Source: Clostridia bacterium (GTDB lineage: Bacteria > Bacillota_A > Clostridia > Christensenellales > CAG-138). From it: a DNA stretch of 10,185 nt. Where the stretch lies: the NCBI GenBank assembly GCA_017394605.1, contig JAFPXU010000086.1, forward strand, positions 1 to 10,185, given 5' to 3'. Positions 1 to 6,877 of the stretch are shown here, piece after piece. Position 1 is the first letter of the stretch. Each line of letters starts with the position of its first letter. The translations under genes were made by a program, and so were the position numbers. The notes under the pieces were generated by a model. The model had not been told where the DNA came from, ran no database searches, and was given only the letters and a program-made list of their open reading frames with translations.

Positions 1-141
1 CTCACGGAGCGCCCGGATCGACAGCGACGGAACAAGATCCGCCACGCCTACCAGCTCCATGTCTCCCTGCATCGCCACGCCGTCCGCGAGACGCTGTCCG
101 ATCGTGCCGTATCCTGCTACGCCTACCTTGATCTTTGCCAT
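1..141 (-). CDS. N-terminal fragment of a type II glyceraldehyde-3-phosphate dehydrogenase-like protein (runs off the left edge)
   Basis: Only the first 47 codons are inside the window. The ATG at 141 is preceded by GGAG (154-151) at 9 nt spacing. The peptide starts with a short beta strand and the nucleotide-binding glycine motif GYGTIG (residues 10-15), then a segment reading QGDMELVGVAD. This matches the N-terminus of archaeal-type (type II) GAPDH, where GYGTIGKRVADA and DMELVGV-like stretches are typical. Family members oxidise or reduce a phosphorylated aldehyde with NAD(P). It lies 34 nt after the zinc dehydrogenase stop, so it is probably the next gene of the operon and may act on the triose phosphate or phospho-aldehyde the pathway releases. 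Other Rossmann dehydrogenases of the same general class (homoserine dehydrogenase-like or dihydrodipicolinate reductase-like) cannot be excluded from so short a piece. Confidence 0.62.
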   Translation of the reverse strand, partial: MAKIKVGVAGYGTIGQRLADGVAMQGDMELVGVADLVPSLSIRALRE

Positions 142-175
142 TTTATTAATCTCCATTTCTATATGATTTTCAGAG

Positions 176-1210
176 TCAGTCTTCTTCGAATTTGATGAGC
201 ACACGGAGCATCGTTTTATCACTCTCCGCACGTTTGAACGCATCCATCGCCTGCTCCAGAGGATAGATGGCGGATACGAGTTTGCTGAGCGTTCCGTTCA
301 GAACACCGGAGTTGATGATCTTTGCCGCGACCTGCATATCGTTCATGGTATGATGGCGCACGCCGTGGATCTCGCATTCCGAGTATATGATCTTGTCGAT
401 ATCCAGCGCCCACTGTCTTCCCTTTGGCGGCATTCCGACCTGTGTGCATACGCCGCCCCGTTTGAGAAGATCAATGCAAAGCCTGAAGCTGCTTTCCACT
501 GCTGCAACCTCAAAGGATTTATCGAATCCGTCCTCTCCGCTGAATACGACTAACTTCTTCTTCAGATCCGGGTCATCACTGGAGAATACGGAGTATCCAA
601 GATTCTTCGCAAGCTCGATCCTTGCGGGATCCTTCTCAACAAGAGCGATTCTGGAAGCGCCCGAAAAACCGGCCATGATCGCAATGATAAGTCCGATCGG
701 GCCCGCGCCGCTGATCAGTACCGACTCTCCCGGTTTCAGACCGCTGCGGCGGATATCGTGCACGCCAACGGTCAACGGTTCCACGACAGCGGCGATCTTA
801 TCGTCCACGCCGTCTTCAAATTTGATGACGCGGTCGGCATTCACGCAGATATACTGTGTAAACACCCCGTCAAGACTGGTTCCCATGATCTTGACGTTGG
901 TGCAGAGATTCTCTCTTCCGGTCACACAGCCTTCGCAGGAGTTGCAGGGCTGGACCGTATGGACGCATACTTTGTCGCCCACTTTCACATCCTTGCGCTC
1001 ACTGTTGATCGAATAAAGCGTTCCCATCGCCTCATGTCCCATAACGAGCGGCGGCTTCGCCGTTGGATGCTGCCCCGCGAAAACGTGCAGGTCGCTGCCG
1101 CAGATACCGGCGTATCTGATCTTCACGACTGCCTGTCCGGGAGCCGGCTCGGGAATCGGTGCCTCAACGATTTCAACCTTGTTAAAATCTGTCAATACCA
1201 GTTTTTTCAT
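176..1210 (-). CDS. Zinc-dependent medium-chain alcohol/polyol dehydrogenase
   Basis: This is a 344-residue MDR-superfamily dehydrogenase of the sorbitol/threonine dehydrogenase type, expected to oxidise a secondary alcohol to a ketone with NAD. The catalytic zinc site is visible as Cys37 in CGSDLH, His59-Glu60 in GHE, and Glu144 in VVEPL. The structural zinc lobe is complete (Cys89, Cys92, Cys95, Cys103). The Rossmann motif GAGPIG is at 168-173, and the acidic residue Glu192 at the end of the next strand suggests NAD rather than NADP. The length is normal for the family. I chose the ATG at 1210 because AGGAGG (1223-1218) is 7 nt upstream of it; the in-frame ATG at 1216 would sit only 1 nt from that site. 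It is separated from the preceding gene by a 107-nt gap containing a small hairpin. The family is secure; the substrate (a polyol or hydroxy acid from the imported compound) is inference. Confidence 0.93.
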   Translation of the reverse strand: MKKLVLTDFNKVEIVEAPIPEPAPGQAVVKIRYAGICGSDLHVFAGQHPTAKPPLVMGHEAMGTLYSINSERKDVKVGDKVCVHTVQPCNSCEGCVTGRENLCTNVKIMGTSLDGVFTQYICVNADRVIKFEDGVDDKIAAVVEPLTVGVHDIRRSGLKPGESVLISGAGPIGLIIAIMAGFSGASRIALVEKDPARIELAKNLGYSVFSSDDPDLKKKLVVFSGEDGFDKSFEVAAVESSFRLCIDLLKRGGVCTQVGMPPKGRQWALDIDKIIYSECEIHGVRHHTMNDMQVAAKIINSGVLNGTLSKLVSAIYPLEQAMDAFKRAESDKTMLRVLIKFEED

Positions 1211-1276
1211 ATACATTCCTCCTGTAAAAACTGAGATTTTTTCGGTTTGCCTTCACGGCAGCATGATCGATTCCAT

Positions 1277-1293
1277 GCAAGGAATCTCCTTGC
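1277..1293 (-). other. Small intercistronic hairpin
   Basis: A perfect 7-bp inverted repeat (GCAAGGA / TCCTTGC, loop of 3) lies between the iron-type and zinc-type dehydrogenase genes. ACGGCA (1255-1260) and TGCCGT (1291-1296) offer a competing pairing. On the minus strand no T-tract follows, so it is not a conventional terminator. It may affect mRNA stability or processing. Confidence 0.35.
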
Positions 1294-1317
1294 CGTCTAT
1301 GTTTGGAAAACTACTTC

Positions 1318-2478
1318 CTATGCATTGTTGTTGCTTTCCGTAACAACAGCCGGTGACTGTCTTTTCTTATTTCGGGCAGCATAGCAATCCAGATATTTGA
1401 TCGCATCGATCAAAGCTTCCCTGGAGACATGGAACGGCATGTTCAGCAGATTCCACCGCTTGCCGTATACCGCGTCAACCAGCTTTTCGATGTATTCGTT
1501 CCTGTTCTCATCCGTTAAGCCGAGATCTGCCGTACAGACGGGCAGCCCGACATCGTCGCAGAAGGAAAATGCTTCCCGGAACATTTCCCCGTCATTCTCC
1601 ATCAGGAGCTGCACGAGGGTACCGTACCCCACTCCCGTACCATGGAGAATCTCCTTCGGCAACACATAAAAACCCGCCTGAAGAGCATGTGCAATTGCCG
1701 CGCCCGTACACTCGAACCCCAGGCCAGAGAGCAGCACCGTAGCTTCCGCCACATCTTCATAGGCAGCAGTCCGCAAATGGTTTCGGGCTGCCAGTACGGC
1801 GTCCCTGCCCTTCTCCATCAGAACATCATAGGAAAGCTTTGCAATTGCCATTCCGCACAGTGTCGGCCTGTAATCTCCGCCGCCTGCGTTGCAGACATTA
1901 TTGTTGGCAAAGGATGCTCTCGCCTCCACATATGTCGCCAGAGCGTCCCCGATTCCGGAGATGAACAGCTCGATCGGCGCGTCGACCGTGATCTCGGTGT
2001 CCACGACAACGTAGTCCGCGTTCTTATAGTGAACCATGAGACGGTTCATTCCCTCCCCATTGATCACCGAATGCGTGGAAGTCGGTGCGTCAGTGGACAG
2101 AGCCGACGGCACATTGATGAACGCTTTCCGAAATGTGGCTCCTGCCGCCTTGTTCAAATCACAGGTCTGACCGCCTCCGATTCCGATAAACGTATCCGGA
2201 ATCTTCGGTAAAGACTTGCAGTAGGCAATCAGGTCATTCAGCGCTTTCTGCGAACAGATACCGGGGAATTCAACGACCCAGGCATTCATCCCGTTTTCGT
2301 TAAAGAGTGCGCGAATCTTCTCCCTGTACGATTCAATGAGAAATCCGTCGATCAGCACAAGAACGTCATTTCCGTACTGTGCCGCAAATCGAGGCAGGTT
2401 TCTGATTTCGCCAGGTCCCTGAACGTAGCGAGACGGTCCGCCATAGGCTCGGGCTTCTTTCGCCTTTCCGCTTGGCAT
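1318..2478 (-). CDS. Glycerol dehydrogenase-like (GldA-type) iron/zinc alcohol dehydrogenase
   Basis: This is a 386-residue member of the metal-dependent (group III, iron-type) alcohol dehydrogenases, closest by eye to glycerol dehydrogenase GldA, an NAD enzyme that oxidises vicinal diols to hydroxyketones in the cytosol. Diagnostic features are the N-terminal signature GGPSRYVQGPG, the nucleotide-binding GGGQTCD (101-107), STDAP (128-132), and GIGDALATY, which carries the first metal ligand Asp178. His264 in AIAHAL and His279 in ILHGTGV complete the metal site. The usual GGGKT lysine is Gln here. The start is the ATG at 2478, with a G-run (2492-2487) 8 nt upstream. A GTG at 2487 is in frame, but it overlaps that G-run and has no binding site of its own. 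The last 17 residues (NKKRQSPAVVTESNNNA) extend beyond the conserved core and closely resemble an out-of-frame tail after the upstream gene. A diol or hydroxyketone substrate is likely; its identity is unknown. Confidence 0.9.
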   Translation of the reverse strand: MPSGKAKEARAYGGPSRYVQGPGEIRNLPRFAAQYGNDVLVLIDGFLIESYREKIRALFNENGMNAWVVEFPGICSQKALNDLIAYCKSLPKIPDTFIGIGGGQTCDLNKAAGATFRKAFINVPSALSTDAPTSTHSVINGEGMNRLMVHYKNADYVVVDTEITVDAPIELFISGIGDALATYVEARASFANNNVCNAGGGDYRPTLCGMAIAKLSYDVLMEKGRDAVLAARNHLRTAAYEDVAEATVLLSGLGFECTGAAIAHALQAGFYVLPKEILHGTGVGYGTLVQLLMENDGEMFREAFSFCDDVGLPVCTADLGLTDENRNEYIEKLVDAVYGKRWNLLNMPFHVSREALIDAIKYLDCYAARNKKRQSPAVVTESNNNA

Positions 2479-2502
2479 TACGTGCACCCCCCATTCAAAG
2501 AA

Positions 2503-2559
2503 TCATCCGCTGTTGCTGACGCTTTCCGTCACTTCAGCGGATGTTCCTTTCTTATTTCC
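2503..2559 (-). other. Out-of-frame C-terminal tail after the second crotonase gene, homologous to the end of the downstream dehydrogenase
   Basis: Reading one base out of phase (+1) from the GGG codon just before the crotonase stop gives G, then NKKGTSAEVTESVSNSG, then TGA at 2505-2503. The C-terminus of the next gene is NKKRQSPAVVTESNNNA. At nucleotide level, GAAATAAGAAA is identical in both and an 18-base block around ACGGAAAGC matches at 15 positions. The similarity is too ordered to look accidental. If this frame is used, the preceding gene ends 24 nt before the dehydrogenase ATG instead of 73 nt, closer to the spacing elsewhere in the operon. It may be a frameshifted C-terminus (mutation, sequencing error or programmed shift at GGGAAA) or a remnant of a duplicated dehydrogenase 3' end. 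Confidence 0.6.
2505..2542 (-). other. Hairpin overlapping the tail region before the iron-type dehydrogenase
   Basis: Perfect 8-bp arms ATCCGCTG (2505-2512) and CAGCGGAT (2535-2542) enclose a second 5-bp stem TGACG/CGTCA (2517-2521, 2527-2531) with a 5-nt loop. On the minus strand it is followed by GATTCTTTGAATGGGGGG and not a T-run, so transcription probably reads through. It could protect mRNA or influence initiation of the next gene. It also coincides with the out-of-frame tail, so part of its symmetry may reflect coding sequence. Confidence 0.45.
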
Positions 2560-3361
2560 CTGCCGCCGCGGCAGCCGCCGCAGCCGCAGCACGCTCTTTC
2601 GCTTCGCGTTTTTTGCGCAGCATCTCGTTATGAGCCGCCAAGACTTCGTCACGTTTCGGGTCTTTCAGCATGATATGCGTCTGTTTGCAGTCGATTCTGT
2701 ATTCTTTCGCTGTATCCCGGTTTACCAGTTCCTTAATGGCAGCTTTCACGCACTGAACTGATTTTGTATAGTTGGCCGTGATTTCATGCGCGAGACGGAT
2801 CGCTTCGTTCAGCGCTTCCTCTCTGGGAACGATGGAATGAATCTGACCGAATTGTGCGATCTTCTGTACGCCGACCTTCTTTCCCGTAAGAGCCATGTAG
2901 CGCATGAATTTTTCAGGCATCAGCTGACGCAATGCTCCCGTTCCTCCGCAGACGCAGATCGTCACTTCCGGCTGACCGAAATACGTATCATCGGACGCTA
3001 CAAGCAGATCGCAAGCTGCAGCGAAGCAGGTTCCAAGTCCCATGACATAACCCTGCAGCTGACCGATGACCGGTACCCTGCAGTTTTCAATCGCGCAGAC
3101 CGCGGCGATATCTGCGTCCTCGTATACGGCAAGACCTTCATCGTCAAAAGCGTCGAAGTCACCGGTATCGGAGCCGGACACAAAGCCCCGTCCCTCACCG
3201 CGGAAAATCACGCACCAGACGTCGTCGTTCTCATTGATTTCTTCAAACGTTTTAGTGATGGCGATGTTTCCTGCCATATCCACCGCGTTGATGGGCGGAC
3301 GCTGCCAGGTCACGATCGCGATATGGTCCTGTATGACGGTCTTCAGATTTTCGGTATCCAT
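2552..3361 (-). CDS. Enoyl-CoA hydratase/isomerase (crotonase) family protein, second paralogue, polyalanine C-terminus
   Basis: This is a 269-residue crotonase-fold protein expected to act on an acyl-CoA. The oxyanion-hole segments are visible at 62-65 (SGSD, where many relatives have AGAD) and in the GYVMGLG helix start (104-110). The position of the first catalytic Glu (Glu144 of rat hydratase, in GGGxE) is Cys112. The second (Glu164 equivalent) is kept as Glu132 in GQPE. That pattern is closer to isomerases or other crotonase chemistries than to a standard hydratase. The C-terminus is charged (RKKREAKER) and ends in ten consecutive Ala (258-267), Gly, Lys, stop; just past the stop the +1 frame continues as a conserved tail. 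AGGAGG lies about 8 nt before the ATG, and the gap to the paralogue upstream is 15 nt. The two paralogues may form a hetero-oligomer; that is inference. Confidence 0.9.
   Translation of the reverse strand: MDTENLKTVIQDHIAIVTWQRPPINAVDMAGNIAITKTFEEINENDDVWCVIFRGEGRGFVSGSDTGDFDAFDDEGLAVYEDADIAAVCAIENCRVPVIGQLQGYVMGLGTCFAAACDLLVASDDTYFGQPEVTICVCGGTGALRQLMPEKFMRYMALTGKKVGVQKIAQFGQIHSIVPREEALNEAIRLAHEITANYTKSVQCVKAAIKELVNRDTAKEYRIDCKQTHIMLKDPKRDEVLAAHNEMLRKKREAKERAAAAAAAAAAGK
2726..2815. repeat. Near-identical 90-bp segment shared by the two crotonase genes (copy A)
   Basis: Aligned by eye with 3542-3631, 84 of 90 positions match, far higher than the surrounding parts of the two genes. It encodes the shared stretch IRLAHEITANYTKSVQCVK in both. 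It is evidence of duplication followed by local gene conversion or strong constraint. Confidence 0.7.
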
Positions 3362-3376
3362 CTGTTCATCCTCCTG

Positions 3377-4171
3377 TTATTCGCTCTTGCTTTCTTTTGC
3401 CTTGCGGGCAGCTTTTTCCGCGCGTTTGCGCTCCAACATCTCGAAATGTTCCTTCAGAACCGCGTCGCGGTTCGGATCTTTCAGAAGTTCATGCGTGTAG
3501 GTGCAGTCCACATAGAAGTCCCGCGCCTTGTCGTGCGCAGTCAGTTCCTGAATGGCCGCTTTCACGCACTGAACGGATTTTGTATAGTTGGCCGTGATCT
3601 CATGCGCGAGCCGGATCGCTTCGTCCAGCGCCTCCGCTCTCGGCACGACGGAATGGATCTGACCGAACTCGGCGATCTTCTGAACGCCGATCTTCTTCCC
3701 GGTATACGCCATATAGCGAAGGAATTTTTCCGGGACCAGCTGCCGGATGGCGTCCGTTCCGCCTACCACGCAGATGGTCACCTCCGGGAGAGAGAAATAG
3801 GTATCGTCCGCCGTGACGATAAAATCCGCTGCGGCAGCGAGCGTTGTTCCGTGGCCCATTACATATCCCTGTGTCTGGCAGATCACCGGCACGCGGCAAT
3901 TATAGACGGCAAGGATGCTTCTGACGTCCGCGTCTTCATAATCGCTTAACCCTCTGTCATTGAATCCGCCGAAATCCTCCACGTCGCTTCCGGACATAAA
4001 CCCTTTGCCTTCTGCCCGCAGGATGGCGCATTCTACGTCATCCCGGGTGTTGATCTCTTCGAACGCCTCTGCCAGTTCGATGTTGCTCTGCAGATTCACC
4101 GCGTTGATAGGCGGGCGGGAGAACGTGACAATGGCTATCCGGTCCTTTACTTCTACTGTTACGAAATCCAT
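3377..4171 (-). CDS. Enoyl-CoA hydratase/isomerase (crotonase) family protein, first paralogue
   Basis: This is a 264-residue crotonase-fold protein, a tandem paralogue of the next gene, sharing long blocks such as AHEITANYTKSVQCVKAAI. The oxyanion-hole motif is SGSD (60-63) and the second hole lies at GYVMGHG (102-108). The first catalytic acid of classical hydratases is replaced by Thr110, while Glu130 in SLPE matches the second. The PINAV segment near residue 21 is typical of the family. It may therefore isomerise, epimerise, hydrate or eliminate on a CoA thioester using a single Glu. The C-terminus is rich in Lys, Arg and Ala and ends KESKSE, without the polyalanine of its neighbour. AGGAGG is 5 nt before the ATG, and the gene starts 10 nt after the CoA-transferase stop. 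That tight coupling supports a joint role: the transferase makes the thioester and the crotonases process it. The exact reaction is unknown. Confidence 0.91.
   Translation of the reverse strand: MDFVTVEVKDRIAIVTFSRPPINAVNLQSNIELAEAFEEINTRDDVECAILRAEGKGFMSGSDVEDFGGFNDRGLSDYEDADVRSILAVYNCRVPVICQTQGYVMGHGTTLAAAADFIVTADDTYFSLPEVTICVVGGTDAIRQLVPEKFLRYMAYTGKKIGVQKIAEFGQIHSVVPRAEALDEAIRLAHEITANYTKSVQCVKAAIQELTAHDKARDFYVDCTYTHELLKDPNRDAVLKEHFEMLERKRAEKAARKAKESKSE
3542..3631. repeat. Near-identical 90-bp segment shared by the two crotonase genes (copy B)
   Basis: This is the partner of 2726-2815 (84 of 90 positions identical by manual alignment, no gaps). It falls in the first crotonase gene at the matching codons. 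Confidence 0.7.
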
Positions 4172-4181
4172 ACTGTCCTCC

Positions 4182-5363
4182 TCAGATGACGCCGCGATTG
4201 CGAAGATCCTGGATCTCTTCTTCGCTCTTGTTCAAAAGTTTGGAAAGAACCTCCGCGTTATGTTCGCCGATCTCAGGCGCCCTGTGATATTGGATATCCA
4301 CGCCGGACATCTTGAGCGGATTCGCCTGGAAAGTGCATTTTCCGCCGTAAGGTACGTCGATCTCGACAAGGGAGTGCCGTGCCTTCAGCTGCTCGGATGC
4401 GAAGAGTCGCGGCATATCGTTGACGGTAGTCGCCATAACGCCGCCCTCCAGCAGTTCTTTCTCCGCCTGAGCCGCCGTCTTCTTTGCAAACCATTCGTGG
4501 ATATATCCCTCGCACTCCTCCTGATGGGTCACACGGCCCTGATGACTGTCGAACTTCGGGTCGTCCATGCGCGGATCCTGAATGACTTGTTTGAGCATCT
4601 GATACGCCTTGTCCTCGCCAGCATGCATGACCACATAACCGTCCTGCGCTTTATAGCAATCCGCGGGAGCGGAGATCAGATCGCGGTTTCCGTGTCTGGG
4701 CGGGATGATGCCGTTTGCACTGTAATTTGCAATGTAGGTGTGAAGGAAAGATACGATGCAGTCCACCATCGCCACATCGATATACTGCCCCTGGCCTGTC
4801 TTCTCTCTGTGGAGTACCGCAGCAAGGATCGCGTAAGCGGTGTACAGGCCGGTCGAAAGATCGGAAATGATGGTTCCCGCGCCCATAGGACCAGACTCCT
4901 CCGTTCCGGTTACCGCGTAAAGCCCGCCTGCAGCCTGTGCAACAGGATCGAACGCCGGTTTCAGCGCGTCCGGCCCGGTCTGTCCGTATCCGGAAATGGA
5001 CGCAACGATAATTCTGGGGTTGATGGCTTTCAGCTCTTCATAGCTGAGATGCATTTTCTTGATGGTTCCGGGACGGTAGTTCTCGATCACCACGTCGGAC
5101 TCTTTGATAAGATCCTTCAGAAGCTGGATCCCTTCCGGATCTCTGGTCTGGATTGTGATGCCCTTTTTATTCCGGTTGAAAGTCGGAACGTATAGAGAAT
5201 TCCCATTCAGAAACGGGCCCAGTACGCGGCCGTCCTCCCCTTTTCCCGGGCGTTCCACTTTAATGACTTCCGCGCCGAGATCGGCCAGAAGCTCCCCGCA
5301 GAACGGGGCGGATACGAAACGTCCAAGATCGATTACTCGGATTCCTTCTAACGGTAAACTCAT
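4182..5363 (-). CDS. Class III (CaiB/BaiF family) CoA-transferase
   Basis: This 393-residue protein has the normal length of the family, which moves CoA between carboxylates through an aspartyl-CoA thioester; known members include formyl-CoA transferase and the carnitine and bile-acid transferases CaiB and BaiF. The N-terminus LEGIRVIDLGRFVSAPFCG, the segment LADLGAEVIKVERPG, and the block NRNKKGITI are classic signatures. Asp168 in IISDLSTG is at the position expected for the catalytic aspartate (Asp169 in formyl-CoA transferase). ENYRPGTIKK (94-103) and GYGQTGP (125-131) are also conserved. An AAAGGAG site is about 9 nt before the ATG. It sits directly upstream of two crotonase genes, an arrangement that recalls carnitine metabolism, but no carnitine-specific partner is present. 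It probably activates the imported carboxylic acid or a product; the CoA donor is not predictable. Confidence 0.94.
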   Translation of the reverse strand: MSLPLEGIRVIDLGRFVSAPFCGELLADLGAEVIKVERPGKGEDGRVLGPFLNGNSLYVPTFNRNKKGITIQTRDPEGIQLLKDLIKESDVVIENYRPGTIKKMHLSYEELKAINPRIIVASISGYGQTGPDALKPAFDPVAQAAGGLYAVTGTEESGPMGAGTIISDLSTGLYTAYAILAAVLHREKTGQGQYIDVAMVDCIVSFLHTYIANYSANGIIPPRHGNRDLISAPADCYKAQDGYVVMHAGEDKAYQMLKQVIQDPRMDDPKFDSHQGRVTHQEECEGYIHEWFAKKTAAQAEKELLEGGVMATTVNDMPRLFASEQLKARHSLVEIDVPYGGKCTFQANPLKMSGVDIQYHRAPEIGEHNAEVLSKLLNKSEEEIQDLRNRGVI

Positions 5364-5388
5364 AATTCCTACTCCTTTATCAATTCAA

Positions 5389-6192
5389 TTAATAATCTGT
5401 TGGAAAGTGCCATGGCGTTCCGCCGATCAGGGCGCCGCCGTCCACGTTGTAAACCTGTCCGGTGATGTAGCTGGAAGCGCCCGACAGAAGCAGGACCGTC
5501 ACGCCCATCAGTTCAGAAGGCTGGCACATTCTGTGTTCGCAAGTCAGCTTCTGAATATATCCGAACCGCTCTTCGTCCTCGCTGATGTTCGCGGTCAGGG
5601 GCGTCTCAACGAATCCCGGCGCGATCGCGTTGGACTGAATGCCATAGCGTCCCCATTCCACCGCCTGCGCGCGTGTCAGACCAACGATTCCGCACTTGGA
5701 TACGGCGTAGACGGAGCTACCTCCGCAATACCTGGTCGAGTTGTAGGACGCGATATTCAGGATCTTTCCGCCGGTATGTCGCATCGAGCTTCTGACCACC
5801 GCCTGGCTGATAAAGTATGCCGACTTCAGGTTGACATCCATGATCCTGTCGTAAAGAGGCTGATCCATGTCGAGCATGCCTTCCCGCTTGCTGATCCCTG
5901 CGCCGTTGACCAGACCGTCAATACGTCCGTGAGCCGCTTTGACCTCTTCCACGCAGCTGCTCAGCCGGTCCATTTCGGTAAGATCGATCATATGCGCAGT
6001 ATGTCCTTCGCCGGGGAGCGATTTTAAAGTCCGCTCCAGCCCCGATTCGTCCACATCGCAGAGCGCGATCCGGGCGCCGCAGCCTGCCAGTGTCCTTGCC
6101 ATTTCGCTGCAGATACTGCCTGCAGCGCCGGTAATCATGACGGTTTTCCCTTCCAGGGAAAAAAGACTTTTCAGATTCTCTTCAACTGACAT
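5389..6192 (-). CDS. Short-chain dehydrogenase/reductase (SDR)
   Basis: This is a 267-residue classical SDR that should interconvert an alcohol and a ketone with NAD(P). The catalytic set is intact: Asn121, Ser149 (NIASY), Tyr162 and Lys166 (YAVSK). NGAG at 96-99 replaces the common NNAG, and PGFVETPLT (192-200) and the C-terminal VDGG are typical. Asp46 at the end of the second strand points to NAD. The cofactor loop is odd: where most members read TGxxxGIG, this one reads TGAAGSIC (21-28), so the last glycine is a cysteine. By eye it is most like gluconate 5-dehydrogenase and 3-oxoacyl reductase-type SDRs. It lies 19 nt after the epimerase-like gene, with a GGAG about 10 nt before the ATG. 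In context it probably oxidises or reduces a hydroxyl of the imported sugar acid, or of its CoA ester. Confidence 0.93.
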   Translation of the reverse strand: MSVEENLKSLFSLEGKTVMITGAAGSICSEMARTLAGCGARIALCDVDESGLERTLKSLPGEGHTAHMIDLTEMDRLSSCVEEVKAAHGRIDGLVNGAGISKREGMLDMDQPLYDRIMDVNLKSAYFISQAVVRSSMRHTGGKILNIASYNSTRYCGGSSVYAVSKCGIVGLTRAQAVEWGRYGIQSNAIAPGFVETPLTANISEDEERFGYIQKLTCEHRMCQPSELMGVTVLLLSGASSYITGQVYNVDGGALIGGTPWHFPTDY

Positions 6193-6211
6193 TGTTCCCT
6201 TTCTCCTTCGG

Positions 6212-6865
6212 TTACAGCGAACGCAGCCGCTCCAGTGTAGTGTGATATGTTTCTCTTCCGCCGCTTGTCAGAATGGTTCCGAGAATCATCCCGACCCCGT
6301 ACGGCTTCATGGTCCTGACAGCCTCTTCCGTCATTCCGCCGTCCAGTATCATCTGGTAACCGTATTTTTCCTGCATGGCGATCAGCTGAAAGATCTTATC
6401 GTTCACGTAGGTCAGGTAAGACTGTCCGGCAAAACCGGGATGCACCGTCAGAACCAGCACATAATCGCAGAGCGGAAGCAAAGCCTCAACGGTTCCGACC
6501 GAAACGCTCGGTCCGATCGCGATGCCGGCTTTCATGCCGTGTTTTCGGATCTCCATCAGCGTGGCGGCTGGCTGGGGATCTGCGTCCGGATGAATGTAAA
6601 CGATATCCGCGCCGTGGTCCGCCAGCAGCGGGATGAAACGTACCGGACGGTTCACCATCATATGAACGTCGACCTTCGCGTTGGTATACCGCTTTGCGAG
6701 AGACAGATCCATGGGACTCAGCCCGAGATTGTCTACAAAATTGCCATCGAAAAAGTCGATATGGCACAAGTCGATCCCGCAACGGTCGAGTTCTTCCATC
6801 TCCTCCCGGATCTCATGCCAGGGAAGATAGTAAGCGGATACGCCAAGCTGAAACTTCTGTTCCAT
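6212..6865 (-). CDS. Ribulose-phosphate 3-epimerase family protein
   Basis: This is a 217-residue TIM-barrel protein of the ribulose-phosphate/allulose-phosphate 3-epimerase family. The metal-binding and catalytic set is complete at the family's usual positions: His35 and Asp37 (HIDFFDG), His68 (DVHMM) and Asp175 (LDGGM), with the two Asp residues as the acid/base pair. The phosphate-gripping loops are present in modified form: HPGFAGQ (142-148) instead of NPGFGGQ, and LGTIL (195-199) instead of GSAIF. The HxDxMDGxFVPN signature reads FVDN at its end, and GIAIGP replaces the usual GVALNP. These differences suggest a substrate other than ribulose 5-phosphate, such as another ketose phosphate or a hydroxy-ketone. 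The preceding permease stop codon overlaps the AAGGAG ribosome site, so the two genes are translationally close. Being inside a catabolic operon and not with housekeeping genes also argues for a specialised role. Confidence 0.88.
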   Translation of the reverse strand: MEQKFQLGVSAYYLPWHEIREEMEELDRCGIDLCHIDFFDGNFVDNLGLSPMDLSLAKRYTNAKVDVHMMVNRPVRFIPLLADHGADIVYIHPDADPQPAATLMEIRKHGMKAGIAIGPSVSVGTVEALLPLCDYVLVLTVHPGFAGQSYLTYVNDKIFQLIAMQEKYGYQMILDGGMTEEAVRTMKPYGVGMILGTILTSGGRETYHTTLERLRSL

Positions 6866-6877
6866 CGCAGATTCTCC

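Noticed and set aside
2485..2487. GTG start for the iron-type dehydrogenase at 2487
   Set aside because: The GTG overlaps the G-run that serves as ribosome binding site for the ATG at 2478, and no other site lies at a suitable distance upstream of it.
2505..2542. Terminator between the second crotonase and the iron-type dehydrogenase
   Set aside because: The stem-loop is strong, but no T-run follows on the minus strand and the next gene has its own ribosome site close by, so read-through is expected.
2786..3949. A 387-codon open frame on the plus strand opposite the two crotonase genes
   Set aside because: It is antisense to two genes with clear family motifs and encodes no recognisable domain; such frames arise from codon bias in the real genes. 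The same holds for the long plus-strand frames at 3960-5195, 5104-6027, 5939-6967 and 8782-9870.
3377..5363. Carnitine pathway (CaiB/CaiD) assignment for the CoA-transferase and crotonases
   Set aside because: The crotonases lack the first catalytic Glu of CaiD, the importer is a TRAP system and not a betaine transporter, and no CaiA- or CaiC-like gene is present.
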